A stretch of 64,000 nucleotides of DNA from Geobacter sp. UBA6151 (GCA_002423105.1 DIUT01000027.1:88043-152042); one strand, 5' to 3'. Shown: positions 9,208 through 18,508, counted from the first letter of the stretch. Numbers and translations are program-made. Notes: generated by a model not told the origin, from the letters alone.

Positions 9208-11142
9208 ATGTCCAAGGCAACAAAACAGTTTCAGACCGAAGTTACCCAACTGCTTGATCTCGTCATCCATTCGCTCTATTCCAACCGTGACATCTTCCTG
9301 CGGGAGCTGATCTCCAACAGCTCCGACGCCATTGACAAGGCCCGCTTCGAGGCCCAGTCCAATGAATCGATTCTTGAAGGCAATAGCGACTGGAAGATCA
9401 AGCTGATCTCCAACAAGGAGGCCGGTACCCTCACCATCCGCGACAACGGCATCGGTATGTCCATGGCCGAGGTGGAGGAAAACATCGGCACCATCGCCAA
9501 ATCCGGCACCAAGAGCTTCGTGCAGGCCATGAAAGATGCCGCTGCCACCCAGCAACCGGAACTGATCGGCCAGTTCGGCGTCGGCTTCTACGCCTCCTTC
9601 ATGGTTGCCGACAAGGTGGTGCTCACCACCCGCCGGGCCGGTGACACAACCCACGGCACCTGCTGGGAATCCATCGGTGACGGTTCCTACACCATTGAAG
9701 ACTGCACCAAGGAGACCCGCGGCACCGAGATCGTGCTGCACCTGAAGGAGGAGTTCAAGGAGTATCTGGACGAGTGGAAGATCCGTTCCATTGTCAAAAA
9801 ATATTCCGACTTCATCCAATACCCGGTCTGCATGGACATCACCCGTACCGAGACCCCCAAGGGAGTGGACGGCGAGGAGATCGAAGGGGCAGGCACCATC
9901 GAGAAGACTGAAGAGCAGACCCTCAATTCCATGAAGGCGATCTGGGCCCGTCCCAAGAGCGACGTTACCGAAGAAGAATACAAGGAATTCTATAAGCATG
10001 TATCTCATGACTTCGAGGATCCGTTCAAGACCATCCACTTTGCCGCAGAAGGCGTCAGCGAGTTCAAAGCCCTGCTGTACCTGCCGGGCAAGAAGCCGTT
10101 CGACCTGTTTATGGCCGAACGCAAGCGCGGCGTACAACTGTATGTGAAGCGGGTCTTCATCACCGAGAAGTGCGATGCCCTGTTGCCCGACTACCTGCGT
10201 TTCGTGCGCGGCGTGGTGGATTCCGCCGACCTGCCGTTGAACGTTTCCCGCGAAATCCTGCAGGAAGATGTTCAGATCAAGCGCATCCAGAAGAGCCTGG
10301 TGGGCAAGGTGCTCTCCACGCTCACCGACCTCAAAGAAAAGGAATACGAGGACTATCTGAAGTTCTGGACAGAGTTTGGCCCGGTGCTGAAGGAAGGGCT
10401 GCACTTTGACTACGCCAACAAGGAAAAGCTGCAGGAACTGCTATTGTTCCAGAGCACCAACACCGAATCCGGAAAATACGTTTCCCTGAAGGACTACGTG
10501 GAGCGGATGCCGGAAGCCCAGAAGGAGATTTACTACATCACCGGCGAAGACCGCGCAGCCCTGGAACAGTCACCGCTGCTGGAAGCGTTCCGCGCCAAGG
10601 GTTTTGAAGTACTGTTCCTTACCGACCCGGTTGACGAGTGGGTAGTGCAGTCCCTGCATGAGTACAAAGAGAAGAAACTGAAGGCCGTTGACCGGGGTGA
10701 CGTTGACCTGGACAGTGAAGACGAGAAGAAAGAGAAGGAAAAGAAGCAGGAAGAGGCAAAAAAGGAGTTTGGCACCCTGCTGGAGTTGATCAAAAACCGT
10801 CTGGAGAGCAAGGTCAAGGAGGTCCGTTTCAGTAACCGTCTCACCGACAGCGCCTGCTGCCTGGTGGCCGACGACTACGGCATGAACGCCAATATGGAGC
10901 GGATCATGAAAGCCATGAACCAGGCCGTGCCGGAATCAAAGCGGGTGCTGGAGTTGAACCCCGACCACCCCATCGTCAGGGTGATGGGTGACATGCACAA
11001 GGAAACCTCCAGCGACGCACGGCTCCTGGATTATGCCGACCTGCTCTACGATCAGGCCCTGCTCACCGAAGGCTCCCCCATCAAGGATCCGCTCAAATTC
11101 ACCAAACTGGTCAGTGAGCTGATGGTGAAGGCGGCAAAATAG
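9208..11142 (+). CDS. htpG: Molecular chaperone HtpG (Hsp90)
   Basis: ATP-dependent cytosolic chaperone dimer. The GHKL ATPase motifs are LRELISNSSDAIDKARF (Asn and Glu for ATP binding), IRDNGIGM, GTIAKSGTKSF and GQFGVGFYASF. The middle domain carries the LPLNVSREILQ catalytic-loop Arg. Near residues 498-520 there is a highly charged Glu/Lys stretch, and the C-terminal dimerisation domain follows. At 644 residues it is the usual length. AAGGAGAG precedes the ATG and a strong hairpin follows the stop, so it is a single-gene unit. Confidence 0.97.
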   Translation: MSKATKQFQTEVTQLLDLVIHSLYSNRDIFLRELISNSSDAIDKARFEAQSNESILEGNSDWKIKLISNKEAGTLTIRDNGIGMSMAEVEENIGTIAKSGTKSFVQAMKDAAATQQPELIGQFGVGFYASFMVADKVVLTTRRAGDTTHGTCWESIGDGSYTIEDCTKETRGTEIVLHLKEEFKEYLDEWKIRSIVKKYSDFIQYPVCMDITRTETPKGVDGEEIEGAGTIEKTEEQTLNSMKAIWARPKSDVTEEEYKEFYKHVSHDFEDPFKTIHFAAEGVSEFKALLYLPGKKPFDLFMAERKRGVQLYVKRVFITEKCDALLPDYLRFVRGVVDSADLPLNVSREILQEDVQIKRIQKSLVGKVLSTLTDLKEKEYEDYLKFWTEFGPVLKEGLHFDYANKEKLQELLLFQSTNTESGKYVSLKDYVERMPEAQKEIYYITGEDRAALEQSPLLEAFRAKGFEVLFLTDPVDEWVVQSLHEYKEKKLKAVDRGDVDLDSEDEKKEKEKKQEEAKKEFGTLLELIKNRLESKVKEVRFSNRLTDSACCLVADDYGMNANMERIMKAMNQAVPESKRVLELNPDHPIVRVMGDMHKETSSDARLLDYADLLYDQALLTEGSPIKDPLKFTKLVSELMVKAAK

Positions 11143-11163
11143 CGGTTATCAAGACAATAGTGC

Positions 11164-11209
11164 TATAAAACCGGGGAAATGCAGAACAACGCATTTCCCC
11201 GGTTTTATA
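11164..11209. terminator. Bidirectional rho-independent terminator between htpG and DUF350 gene
   Basis: A perfect 19-bp inverted repeat (11164-11182 with 11191-11209) around an 8-nt loop. The core is CCGGGGAAATGC, with AAAA on one side and TTTT on the other. The A/T arms give a U-tract in both directions, so it can end both the rightward htpG transcript and the leftward DUF350 transcript. Confidence 0.9.
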
Positions 11210-11224
11210 CGTCGGTTATTGTGA

Positions 11225-11638
11225 TTAATAGGTCATGCTGGCCGCATTCAGCACGCCGATGGCAATGGCAAAAAGCGCCAAAAGCGTTGCAGCCGCCACC
11301 TGATCCTCTTCAATCTGTTGTACCAGATCCCTGAAAAACAACCGCACCAGTGCAAACACCAGTATCTGCACTACCATGGCAATCAGCGCCCAGATCAACA
11401 TATCTACAAACCCAACACTATGACTGATGGCGCTCTGCAACGGCAAAACAAAGCCGATCAACGCACCGCCGAAACTGATGGCCGGAGCCAGCTTTCCTTC
11501 GCGCACCATTTTCAACTCATCATAGGGTGTCACCTTGCAGTAGATGACGCAAAACAGCAGCAAATAGGCCAGCGCTGCCACAAAATAGGTGCCGAAATCA
11601 ATCAAACCCTGCATCGAATCAAGCAGTGTTGCGTTCAT
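11225..11638 (-). CDS. DUF350 (YjfL-like) membrane protein
   Basis: Small integral membrane protein of 137 residues with about four hydrophobic helices in two similar halves, as in the DUF350/YjfL family. Helix 1 lies near 15-35, helix 2 near 53-73, helix 3 near 80-100 and helix 4 near 115-133. A short charged segment (YDELKMVREGK) separates the first pair. It follows an ATP-grasp glutathionylspermidine-synthase-like gene and a DUF1190 lipoprotein, the same company YjfL keeps in enterobacteria. Its biochemical function is not established. Confidence 0.8.
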   Translation of the reverse strand: MNATLLDSMQGLIDFGTYFVAALAYLLLFCVIYCKVTPYDELKMVREGKLAPAISFGGALIGFVLPLQSAISHSVGFVDMLIWALIAMVVQILVFALVRLFFRDLVQQIEEDQVAAATLLALFAIAIGVLNAASMTY

Positions 11639-11671
11639 GCCGTTCCCCTCCTGTATTCATTTCGGTAGTGT

Positions 11672-12793
11672 TCAAGTGAAATAATGCGGTATAAATCTGC
11701 TGGCATTAGTGGTCACCAGCGTACGATCCTCCCGAATGCCAATGCCTGCCGCTTCACCGCCGATAACCCATGAACCGATCACCGGGTAGTTGCCATCAAT
11801 GCAGGGGATCTGCGCCAGCTTCTGGTAGACCACCCCTTTGCCGCCATAGCTGCCTTCCACCGCATGCACCTGGCCGTTGGCATGAACGGTCACATTTTCC
11901 CCTTCGCGGGAAAGCAGCGGTTTGATGACGTAATTGTCGCGGAACGGCCCTTGCCCAAACCCGGCAGGCAGCAGGTTTTCATGCCCCTCGAACAACTCCC
12001 ACAACAGCGCCAGCAAGCCTTTGTTGGAAAAAAGCATTTTCCAGGCCGGTTCAATCACCCGCATCCGGGCGGTGGCCAGTTTTCTGCCAAAATACTCGTT
12101 GACCAACCATTCCCAGGGATACAGCTTGAACAGACAGTCCATCGGCGCATCATCCAGGTCAACATACCGCCCGGACACCTCGTCAAAACCGATATCGTGC
12201 ATAAACAGGTGCGAGGTTTCCAGACCAGCCTGGATAGCCGTGTCGCGCAGGTATTCCAGATTGCCGAAATCTTCGGGTGCATCGGCCACACAGGCAAAAT
12301 AGAGCGGTGATGAAATCTCCATTTCCTTCCAGCAGGCGATCAGTTTTTCATGGATGGAGTTGAACTGGTCGGCATCTGGATGACGGTCTTTCATCCAGTA
12401 CCACTGGATGACGCTGGCCTCCAGCAAAGATGTGGGAGTATCCGCGTTATATTCCAGCAGCTTGGGAGGATTACGGCCATCATAGGCCAGGTCGAAACGG
12501 CCATACAAGGAGGGTTCGTCCTTGTCCCAGGAGTCAACGATCAAGGGCACCGCATGGGACGGTATTTCAAGTCGGCCGAAAAGATCTTTGTCGATCACCT
12601 GCTGGGCCGCCTCAATACAGCGCTCGTGCAGTTCGTTGGTGGCTGTCTCCAACAGATCGATCTCGGCGCTTTCAAAACGATAGCAGGCTGTTTCGTCCCA
12701 GTACGGCTCATCATCAATGGTGTGATACAGCATCCCCTGAGATTCAACGGCCTGCTGCCAGTTTATGCGTGGCGGACCAGCCTGGCGCTCCAT
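11672..12793 (-). CDS. Glutathionylspermidine synthase-like ATP-grasp protein (YjfC/YgiC family)
   Basis: A 373-residue protein matching the C-terminal synthetase part of glutathionylspermidine synthase without the amidase domain, as in YgiC and YjfC. Visible signatures are LLEYNADTPTSLLEA, NKGLLALLWELFEG, DNYVIKPLLSREGENV (nucleotide-binding lysine region) and YGGKGVVYQ (glycine-rich loop). The fold is expected to make an amide bond from a carboxylate and an amine using ATP. The natural substrates of this subfamily are not known to me. It starts 3 nt after the lipoprotein gene and precedes DUF350, so it is probably one operon. Confidence 0.85.
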   Translation of the reverse strand: MERQAGPPRINWQQAVESQGMLYHTIDDEPYWDETACYRFESAEIDLLETATNELHERCIEAAQQVIDKDLFGRLEIPSHAVPLIVDSWDKDEPSLYGRFDLAYDGRNPPKLLEYNADTPTSLLEASVIQWYWMKDRHPDADQFNSIHEKLIACWKEMEISSPLYFACVADAPEDFGNLEYLRDTAIQAGLETSHLFMHDIGFDEVSGRYVDLDDAPMDCLFKLYPWEWLVNEYFGRKLATARMRVIEPAWKMLFSNKGLLALLWELFEGHENLLPAGFGQGPFRDNYVIKPLLSREGENVTVHANGQVHAVEGSYGGKGVVYQKLAQIPCIDGNYPVIGSWVIGGEAAGIGIREDRTLVTTNASRFIPHYFT

Positions 12794-12796
12794 GGC

Positions 12797-13114
12797 TCAA
12801 CCCCCGAAGGATGAATGAAAACTGGACAGGCTGCCGAAACCGCCGCGGGAAACCGAAACCGTACGGATTGAGCGGCTTCCCTGGCCCGAGTAGGTTCTAC
12901 CTGAGGTAAAGCGTGGCCCATAAAAAAAGCCCCCTCTGGCGTAATTGCGGTCTTCCTTCTTGACCTCTTCACAATTTTTTGGGTCGCCCCCCCAATCGTC
13001 AAGACAATCCTGTTTGCTCTTGTAGACATGTCGGTCATCCTTGCCACAGCCGCCAATGGTCAGCATACCGCCGATCAGAACCAGGGAAATCTGAAGGCTG
13101 CTTCGTCTGCCCAT
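12797..13114 (-). CDS. DUF1190 (YgiB/YjfM)-like lipoprotein
   Basis: A 105-residue predicted lipoprotein. The signal peptide ends at a lipobox IGGC with the lipidated Cys at 23. The mature part begins with a Cys-containing YKSKQDCLDDWGG segment and ends in a Gly/Ser-rich, low-complexity tail with FYGPRF in the middle, typical of DUF1190 proteins. GGGAG precedes the ATG. Co-occurrence with the ATP-grasp and DUF350 genes supports the family call, because YgiB-YgiC and YjfM-YjfC pair the same way. A periplasmic substrate or anchor role is only a guess. Confidence 0.75.
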   Translation of the reverse strand: MGRRSSLQISLVLIGGMLTIGGCGKDDRHVYKSKQDCLDDWGGDPKNCEEVKKEDRNYARGGFFYGPRFTSGRTYSGQGSRSIRTVSVSRGGFGSLSSFHSSFGG

Positions 13115-13216
13115 AACTCGCTCCCTATCTTTTTTTGCTGATGTTGAATACCCGGTAAAGTACGGTATATGTATAGCACTCTGTCATTTTTTCGCAATGG
13201 CCCGATGGAGGCGCCC

Positions 13217-14230
13217 ATGAAAAGATCTGACTCGTTTTTACCGCAGCCAGGCAGCAGCGCTCAATGCACTATCTGTCGCCATCGTTGCATCATAGCCGAT
13301 GGCAAACGGGGCATCTGTCAGGTACGGGAAAACCGTGATGGCGTCATCTACTCACTGGTTTACAGCCTGCTGGTGGCGCAGGGCAGTGATCCGGTGGAAA
13401 AAAAACCGCTCTACCATGTGCTGCCGGGATCGCATACTTGGTCAGTGGCCTCGGTGGGCTGTAATTTCCACTGCCTGCATTGCCAGAACGCCGATATCGC
13501 CAAGTTTGATGACCAGGGAAGCCACCGTTTCCCCGGACACCCGGTGGAACCGGTCGAAACAGTGAAACATGCGCAGACCCACGGTTGCCGTTCAATTTCC
13601 TACACCTATACTGAACCAACGGTCTGGCTGGAATATGCGCTGGATACCGCCCGCCTGGCCGCTGAAGCGGGCCTTTGGAATTTCTTCGTCACCAACGGGT
13701 ATATCACGCCCCAAGCACTGGATCTGCTGGCTCCGGTACTGCATGCCGCCAACATCGACCTGAAAGGCTTTACCGAGGAATTCTACCACAGAGTCTGTGG
13801 AGCGAAGCTGTCGGAAACCCTTGATGGAATCCGTGATTACCGGCGCCGGGGCATCTGGCTCGAACTAACCACCCTGGTCATACCGGGAGAAAACGATGAC
13901 GCCGGGCAACTGAACGGCATCGCCCGCTTCATTGCCGACGAACTGGGAGCGGACACCCCCTGGCATGTTTCACGCTACTTTCCCCGCCACCGGATGCTGA
14001 ACCATCCGCCAACACCGGAAGCAAACCTGGAGCGGGCCTTAGAGGCAGGCGACCGTGCAGGATTGAAATATATCTACGTGGGAAACATCAACGGAGGAAG
14101 GGAAAATACCCGCTGTCACTCCTGCGGCGCAACCGTCATCGCCCGCAGTGGCTACCGGATCACCGGGCTTAACCTGCAGGACGGCTCCTGCGGCAGTTGC
14201 GGCAAGCCGATAGCCGGGATATGGGGATGA
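13217..14230 (+). CDS. amrS: AmmeMemoRadiSam-type radical SAM protein (AmrS-like)
   Basis: A 337-residue radical SAM protein with the cluster motif C82-x3-C86-x2-C89 (CNFHCLHC). A Cys-rich N-terminal segment (C17, C20, C24, C34) and a C-terminal CxxC...CxxC ribbon (CHSCG, CGSCG) frame the core. The layout fits the AmrS/PflA-like group of the AmmeMemoRadiSam system, whose reaction is not well defined. The frame is open upstream, but the ATG at 13217 is preferred because GGAGGCGCCC precedes it. The usual partner genes (MEMO, AMMECR1) are not in this window. It is divergent from the DUF1190 operon. Confidence 0.85.
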   Translation: MKRSDSFLPQPGSSAQCTICRHRCIIADGKRGICQVRENRDGVIYSLVYSLLVAQGSDPVEKKPLYHVLPGSHTWSVASVGCNFHCLHCQNADIAKFDDQGSHRFPGHPVEPVETVKHAQTHGCRSISYTYTEPTVWLEYALDTARLAAEAGLWNFFVTNGYITPQALDLLAPVLHAANIDLKGFTEEFYHRVCGAKLSETLDGIRDYRRRGIWLELTTLVIPGENDDAGQLNGIARFIADELGADTPWHVSRYFPRHRMLNHPPTPEANLERALEAGDRAGLKYIYVGNINGGRENTRCHSCGATVIARSGYRITGLNLQDGSCGSCGKPIAGIWG

Positions 14231-14330
14231 ATCCCCAGACTTGTTGTGATGTATCCGGCGCCAGCACGCTAAATTCTTCACCGCCATTACCGTGCAATAA
14301 CGTCATATTCACGCATCATAAGCAATTTAC

Positions 14331-14366
14331 AAAAAACCGCCCATCGGCGCAGAGCCAAGGGCGGTT
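14331..14366 (-). terminator. Terminator of the ispG-proS-paaK unit
   Basis: An 8-bp stem AACCGCCC/GGGCGGTT (14335-14342 with 14359-14366) with a 16-nt loop. On the reverse strand it is followed by a run of T (plus-strand A run 14331-14336). It lies just downstream of the paaK stop. Confidence 0.8.
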
Positions 14367-14392
14367 CAGGTTCATTCAAACGTGGCAATCTC

Positions 14393-15700
14393 TCACAACT
14401 TCCTCTTGTCAATCACCCGTTGCGCCTTGCCTTCAAAGCGCTGGATGCTGCCCGGCTCCACCAGCTTGACGCTGACACCGACCCCGATCAGCGATTCGAT
14501 CCGCTTTTCCACGGACTCAAGGAAGGCCCGCTGCTTCTTCATCTCGTCGAAGAAGATATTTTCCGTGACCTCGATATCCACTTCAAGCACATCAGCGGTG
14601 CCGCGCCGTTCCACCACCAGCTGGTAGTGGGGTTCGCAGCCTTCGATGGCAAACAACACCTCTTCGATCTGTGACGGGAAGACGTTGACCCCCTTGATTA
14701 TCAGCATATCATCACTGCGGCCCATGGTTTTCTTCATCCGCGCCGTGGTGCGACCGCAGGCGCAAGGCTCGTACACCAGACTGGTGATATCGCGGGTGCG
14801 GTAACGGATCATGGGAAAGGCTTCCTTGGCCACGGTGGTGAGCACCAGTTCTCCCACACTGCCCGGCGGCAGCACTTCACAGGTTTCCGGATCAATGATC
14901 TCGGCAATGAAGGCATCCTCCGAAATATGCATGCCGCACTTGTGGGGACATTCACCAGCCACGCCGGGTCCCATAACCTCGGAAAGGCCGTAGTTGTCGG
15001 TGGCGCTGATGCCCAACCGCTGTTCAATCTCCGTCCGCATCGCCTCTGACCACGGTTCTCCACCAAAAAGCCCCACCTTCAAGGACAGACTCTTGGGATC
15101 AATACCCAGCTTTTCCATTTTTTCCGCCAAGGTCAGGGCATAGCTGGGCGTACCCACCAGGACGGTGGATTTGTAGTCCTGCATGATCATCAGCTGCTTT
15201 TCGGTGTTGCCGCCACCCATGGGGATAACGGCGGCACCGATGGCTTCCGAGCCGTAATGCAGGCCAAAGGCACCGGTGAACATACCGTAGCCGAAAGTGA
15301 TCTGGATCACATCGTCATGGGTTACCCCGGCTGCGGTCATGAAGCGAGCCACCAGACCGGCCCAATGTTTCAGGTCATTTTTGGTGTAGCCCACCACCGT
15401 GGGCTTGCCGGTGGTGCCGGAGGAGGAGTGGATACGCACCACTTCCCGCAGCGGCACGGCAAACATGCCGTAGGGGTAGTTGACCCGCAAATCTTCTTTG
15501 GTTGTGAAGGGAAGCTTGGACAGATCAGCCAGGGAGTTGACATCCTCCGGCACGATCCCCTGTTCGTTGAATTTGTTCTGATAGCAGCGCACGTTCTTGT
15601 ACACCCGGTTCAGGGTAGCCTGCAGCCGTTCCAGCTGGAGCTGTTCCAGTTCCTCACGGGGCATGCACTCGTGCTGCGGATCCCAGATGGCGCTACTCAT
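14393..15700 (-). CDS. Phenylacetate-CoA ligase family protein
   Basis: Adenylate-forming enzyme of 435 residues, the usual size for PaaK-type ligases, which activate aryl acids to CoA thioesters. The P-loop-like motif SSGTTGKPT, the FGGEPWSE segment, the YRTRDI motif and the C-terminal GRSDDMLIIKGVNVFPSQIEE hinge are present. Paralogues of this family are common in Geobacter-type genomes, where the substrate may be phenylacetate, benzoate-like acids or an unknown acid. No aromatic-degradation genes are nearby, so the substrate cannot be set. Its ATG overlaps the proS stop by 4 nt, an odd pairing with a tRNA synthetase. Confidence 0.88.
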   Translation of the reverse strand: MSSAIWDPQHECMPREELEQLQLERLQATLNRVYKNVRCYQNKFNEQGIVPEDVNSLADLSKLPFTTKEDLRVNYPYGMFAVPLREVVRIHSSSGTTGKPTVVGYTKNDLKHWAGLVARFMTAAGVTHDDVIQITFGYGMFTGAFGLHYGSEAIGAAVIPMGGGNTEKQLMIMQDYKSTVLVGTPSYALTLAEKMEKLGIDPKSLSLKVGLFGGEPWSEAMRTEIEQRLGISATDNYGLSEVMGPGVAGECPHKCGMHISEDAFIAEIIDPETCEVLPPGSVGELVLTTVAKEAFPMIRYRTRDITSLVYEPCACGRTTARMKKTMGRSDDMLIIKGVNVFPSQIEEVLFAIEGCEPHYQLVVERRGTADVLEVDIEVTENIFFDEMKKQRAFLESVEKRIESLIGVGVSVKLVEPGSIQRFEGKAQRVIDKRKL

Positions 15701-17427
15701 CGTCCACCTCCGAGAGCTGCACGGACCTCAACTATTACCCTGTCAACCGCTTCCTGCGGTGGGAGCAGCAGCATTTCTCCCCCGGCCCGCAGCTTGAACT
15801 CAACCTTGCCTTCAGCCAGGTTCTTGCCGCCGACGTTGATCCGCAGCGGAATACCGATCAGATCATGGTCCTTGAACTTGACACCGGGCCGCTCGTCCCG
15901 GTCATCCAGCAGCACTTCCACACCGGCAGCCTCAAGACGGTCGTGGATATCCTGGGCTGCGGTCATCACCGCCTCATCTTTCTGGGCATTGATCGCCACC
16001 ACCGAACAGTGGAACGGCGCAATGGGCAACGGGAAGATGATGCCGTTATCATCATGGTTCTGTTCGATGGCAGCTGCCACGGTACGACCGATGCCGATGC
16101 CGTAGCAGCCCATGAAGATGACCTGCTCCTTGCCGTCCTTGTCCAGGTAGGTGGCCTGCAAGGCACCTGAATACTTGGTGCCCAGCTTGAAGACATGGCC
16201 CACTTCAATGCCACGCCAGACTTCCAGAGTGCCGTTGTCGCAACGGGGACAGGGGTCAGCTGCACCGATCAGGCGGATATCGGCGTACTGGTCAGGGGTA
16301 AAATCACGTCCCTGATTGACACCGGTCAGATGCTGATCCACCTCATTGGCTCCGGTCACCAGATTGTTCATCTGCAACAGGGAATAGTCTGCTACCACCT
16401 GCAAAGGCTCTTTCAGGCCGATGGGCCCCAGGAAACCGGGAGGTGAACCGGTGAAACGCAGAATCTCCTCATCAGTAGCCATGCGGATCTCATCCCAGCC
16501 CAGCCTGTTCTTCAGCTTCAGTTCATTCAGTTCATGATCGCCCCGTACCAGCGCCATGACAAACTGCCCATCGCCATTGGACAGCACCAGGGTCTTGGTA
16601 GTACCTGATTCTGGCAACCCCAGAAACGCTGCAACCTCGGCAATCGTCTTCCGGTCCGGGGTATGCACCTTGACCACAGCAGCATCACCCGTTGCTACAG
16701 CTTCAACTATACGCCCTTCCGCCTTTTCCACATTGGCGGCGTAGCGGCAGGAGTCACAGGAGACAATGGCATCCTCGCCGGAGGAGGCCAGCACCATGAA
16801 CTCATGGGAGGCGGAACCGCCGATGGAGCCCGTGTCGGCCTCAACAGCCCGGAAATTGAGGCCACAGCGCTCGAATATCCGGTTGTAGGCGCCATACATC
16901 TTGTCATAGGAGAGGTCCGCTGCCGCAGAATCCACGTCAAAAGAGTAGGCATCCTTCATGATGAACTCACGGCCACGCATCAAGCCGAAGCGCGGACGGA
17001 TCTCGTCCCGGAACTTGGTCTGGATCTGGTAGAAGTTCACCGGCATCTGCCGGTAGCTCTTTACCTCACGCCGGGCGATGTCGGTAATCACCTCTTCATG
17101 GGTCGGACCCATGCAGAATTCGGCATCCTTGCGGTCGTGAAAACGGAGCAGTTCCTTGCCGTACTGGCCCCAGCGCTTGGACTCAATCCAGAGCTCAGCA
17201 GGCTGTACCGCAGGCATCAACAGCTCAATGGCCCCGGCCCGGTTCATCTCCTCCCGCACAATCTGCTCAAACTTGCGGATGGATCTAAGCCCCATCGGCA
17301 TGTAGGTGTAGATACCGGCAGCCAGCTTGCGGATCATGCCTGCCCGCAGCATCAACTGGTGGGAAATCACTTCTGCATCAGCGGGGGTTTCCTTAAGTGT
17401 CGGAATAAAAAACTGGCTATAACGCAT
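15697..17427 (-). CDS. proS: Prolyl-tRNA synthetase (bacterial type with editing domain)
   Basis: Class II synthetase charging tRNA-Pro. Motif 2 is in FRDEIRPRFGLMRGREF and motif 3 in GCYGIGIGRTVAA. The central insertion carrying the Ala-tRNA-Pro editing domain is present (around GSPPGFLGPIGL), and the anticodon-binding domain follows. The frame is open well upstream into ispG, but the real start is the ATG at 17427: it has GGAGAGAT before it and gives the canonical MRYSQFFIPTLKE. The product is 576 residues. ispG lies 34 nt upstream and paaK overlaps downstream. Confidence 0.97.
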   Translation of the reverse strand: MRYSQFFIPTLKETPADAEVISHQLMLRAGMIRKLAAGIYTYMPMGLRSIRKFEQIVREEMNRAGAIELLMPAVQPAELWIESKRWGQYGKELLRFHDRKDAEFCMGPTHEEVITDIARREVKSYRQMPVNFYQIQTKFRDEIRPRFGLMRGREFIMKDAYSFDVDSAAADLSYDKMYGAYNRIFERCGLNFRAVEADTGSIGGSASHEFMVLASSGEDAIVSCDSCRYAANVEKAEGRIVEAVATGDAAVVKVHTPDRKTIAEVAAFLGLPESGTTKTLVLSNGDGQFVMALVRGDHELNELKLKNRLGWDEIRMATDEEILRFTGSPPGFLGPIGLKEPLQVVADYSLLQMNNLVTGANEVDQHLTGVNQGRDFTPDQYADIRLIGAADPCPRCDNGTLEVWRGIEVGHVFKLGTKYSGALQATYLDKDGKEQVIFMGCYGIGIGRTVAAAIEQNHDDNGIIFPLPIAPFHCSVVAINAQKDEAVMTAAQDIHDRLEAAGVEVLLDDRDERPGVKFKDHDLIGIPLRINVGGKNLAEGKVEFKLRAGGEMLLLPPQEAVDRVIVEVRAALGGGR

Positions 17428-17461
17428 TAATATCTCTCCACATATATCTAAATTTACAATC

Positions 17462-18508
17462 TTACAGTAATTTGATCTCTTCCAGCAGCGCATCGGCAAG
17501 CTGATCTTCCGGAACCTTGCGAACCACTTCTCCCTTGCGGAAGATGAGCCCTTCGCCCTTGCCACCGGCAACCCCCACATCAGCTTCGCGGGCCTCGCCG
17601 GGACCATTGACGGCACAGCCCATCACCGCCACGGTAATTCTCTTGTCCACCGATTGCAGGCGTCGTTCTACCTCTTCCGCAACCCCGATCAGGTTGATCT
17701 GGCAACGGCCGCAGGTGGGACAGGAGACAAAATTGACTCCCCGCTGGCGCAACCCCAAGGACTTGAGGATTTCATACCCTACCCGTACCTCATCCACCGG
17801 ATCACCGGTCAGGGAAACCCGCAGGGTGTCGCCGATACCGTCATACAGCAGAATGCCCAGCCCCACTGAGGACTTGATGGTGCCGGAAAAGGTGGTGCCG
17901 GCCTCGGTAATGCCAATATGCAGGGGGTAATCAACCTGCTGTGAGAGTAAACGATAGGCCTCCACCGTCTTGGGCACGTCGGAAGCCTTCAGTGAAATCT
18001 TGATTTCCCGGTAGCCTAGGTCTTCAAGAATGCGGATATGGCCCAGGGCTGATTCCACCATCGCTTCCGCCGTGGGATGGCCGTATTTTTCCAGCAGCTG
18101 TTTTTCAAGGGAACCGGCATTGACACCGATGCGGATCGGCACCTTGCGCTCGGAAGCGCACTTCACCACCTCGACCACCTTCCAGTGATCACCGATATTG
18201 CCGGGGTTCAGGCGCAGGCCGTCTATACCGCCTTCCAGCACCCGCAAGGCAAGCTTGTAATCAAAATGGATATCCGCAATGACCGGAATGGGGCTTTGCG
18301 CCTTGATGGCAGCCAGCGCGTCAGCCGCATCGGCGTCGGGCACCGCGCAACGGACGATTTCACAACCTGCCGCAGTCAGGGCGCGTATCTGGTCAAGGGT
18401 GGCATTGATATCACGGGTATCGGTGGAACACATGGACTGAACGGCACAGGGAGCGCCCCCCCCCACTGCCACCGGGCCGACATGGAGTTGTCTGGTTGGT
18501 CGTTTCAT
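17462..18508 (-). CDS. ispG: 4-hydroxy-3-methylbut-2-enyl diphosphate synthase (flavodoxin) IspG
   Basis: Penultimate enzyme of the MEP isoprenoid pathway, a [4Fe-4S] enzyme that converts MEcPP to HMBPP. The expected ligands are all present: C263, C266 (SCPTCGRC), C298 (VMGCAVNGPGE) and E305. The N-terminal TIM barrel shows PVIADIHFDYKLAL and GLRLNPGNIG. At 348 residues it is the short bacterial type. It heads an ispG-proS-paaK unit. No clear Shine-Dalgarno sequence precedes the ATG. Confidence 0.97.
   Translation of the reverse strand: MKRPTRQLHVGPVAVGGGAPCAVQSMCSTDTRDINATLDQIRALTAAGCEIVRCAVPDADAADALAAIKAQSPIPVIADIHFDYKLALRVLEGGIDGLRLNPGNIGDHWKVVEVVKCASERKVPIRIGVNAGSLEKQLLEKYGHPTAEAMVESALGHIRILEDLGYREIKISLKASDVPKTVEAYRLLSQQVDYPLHIGITEAGTTFSGTIKSSVGLGILLYDGIGDTLRVSLTGDPVDEVRVGYEILKSLGLRQRGVNFVSCPTCGRCQINLIGVAEEVERRLQSVDKRITVAVMGCAVNGPGEAREADVGVAGGKGEGLIFRKGEVVRKVPEDQLADALLEEIKLL

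Noticed and set aside
9169..10404. A 411-codon open frame antisense to htpG.
   Set aside because: It lies wholly opposite a clear Hsp90 gene, is rich in Gly/Leu/His of low complexity typical of mirrored GC-rich codons, and matches no family.
17428..17616. N-terminal extension of proS.
   Set aside because: The extra 63 codons overlap ispG, and the canonical start with a good ribosome binding site is the ATG at 17427.
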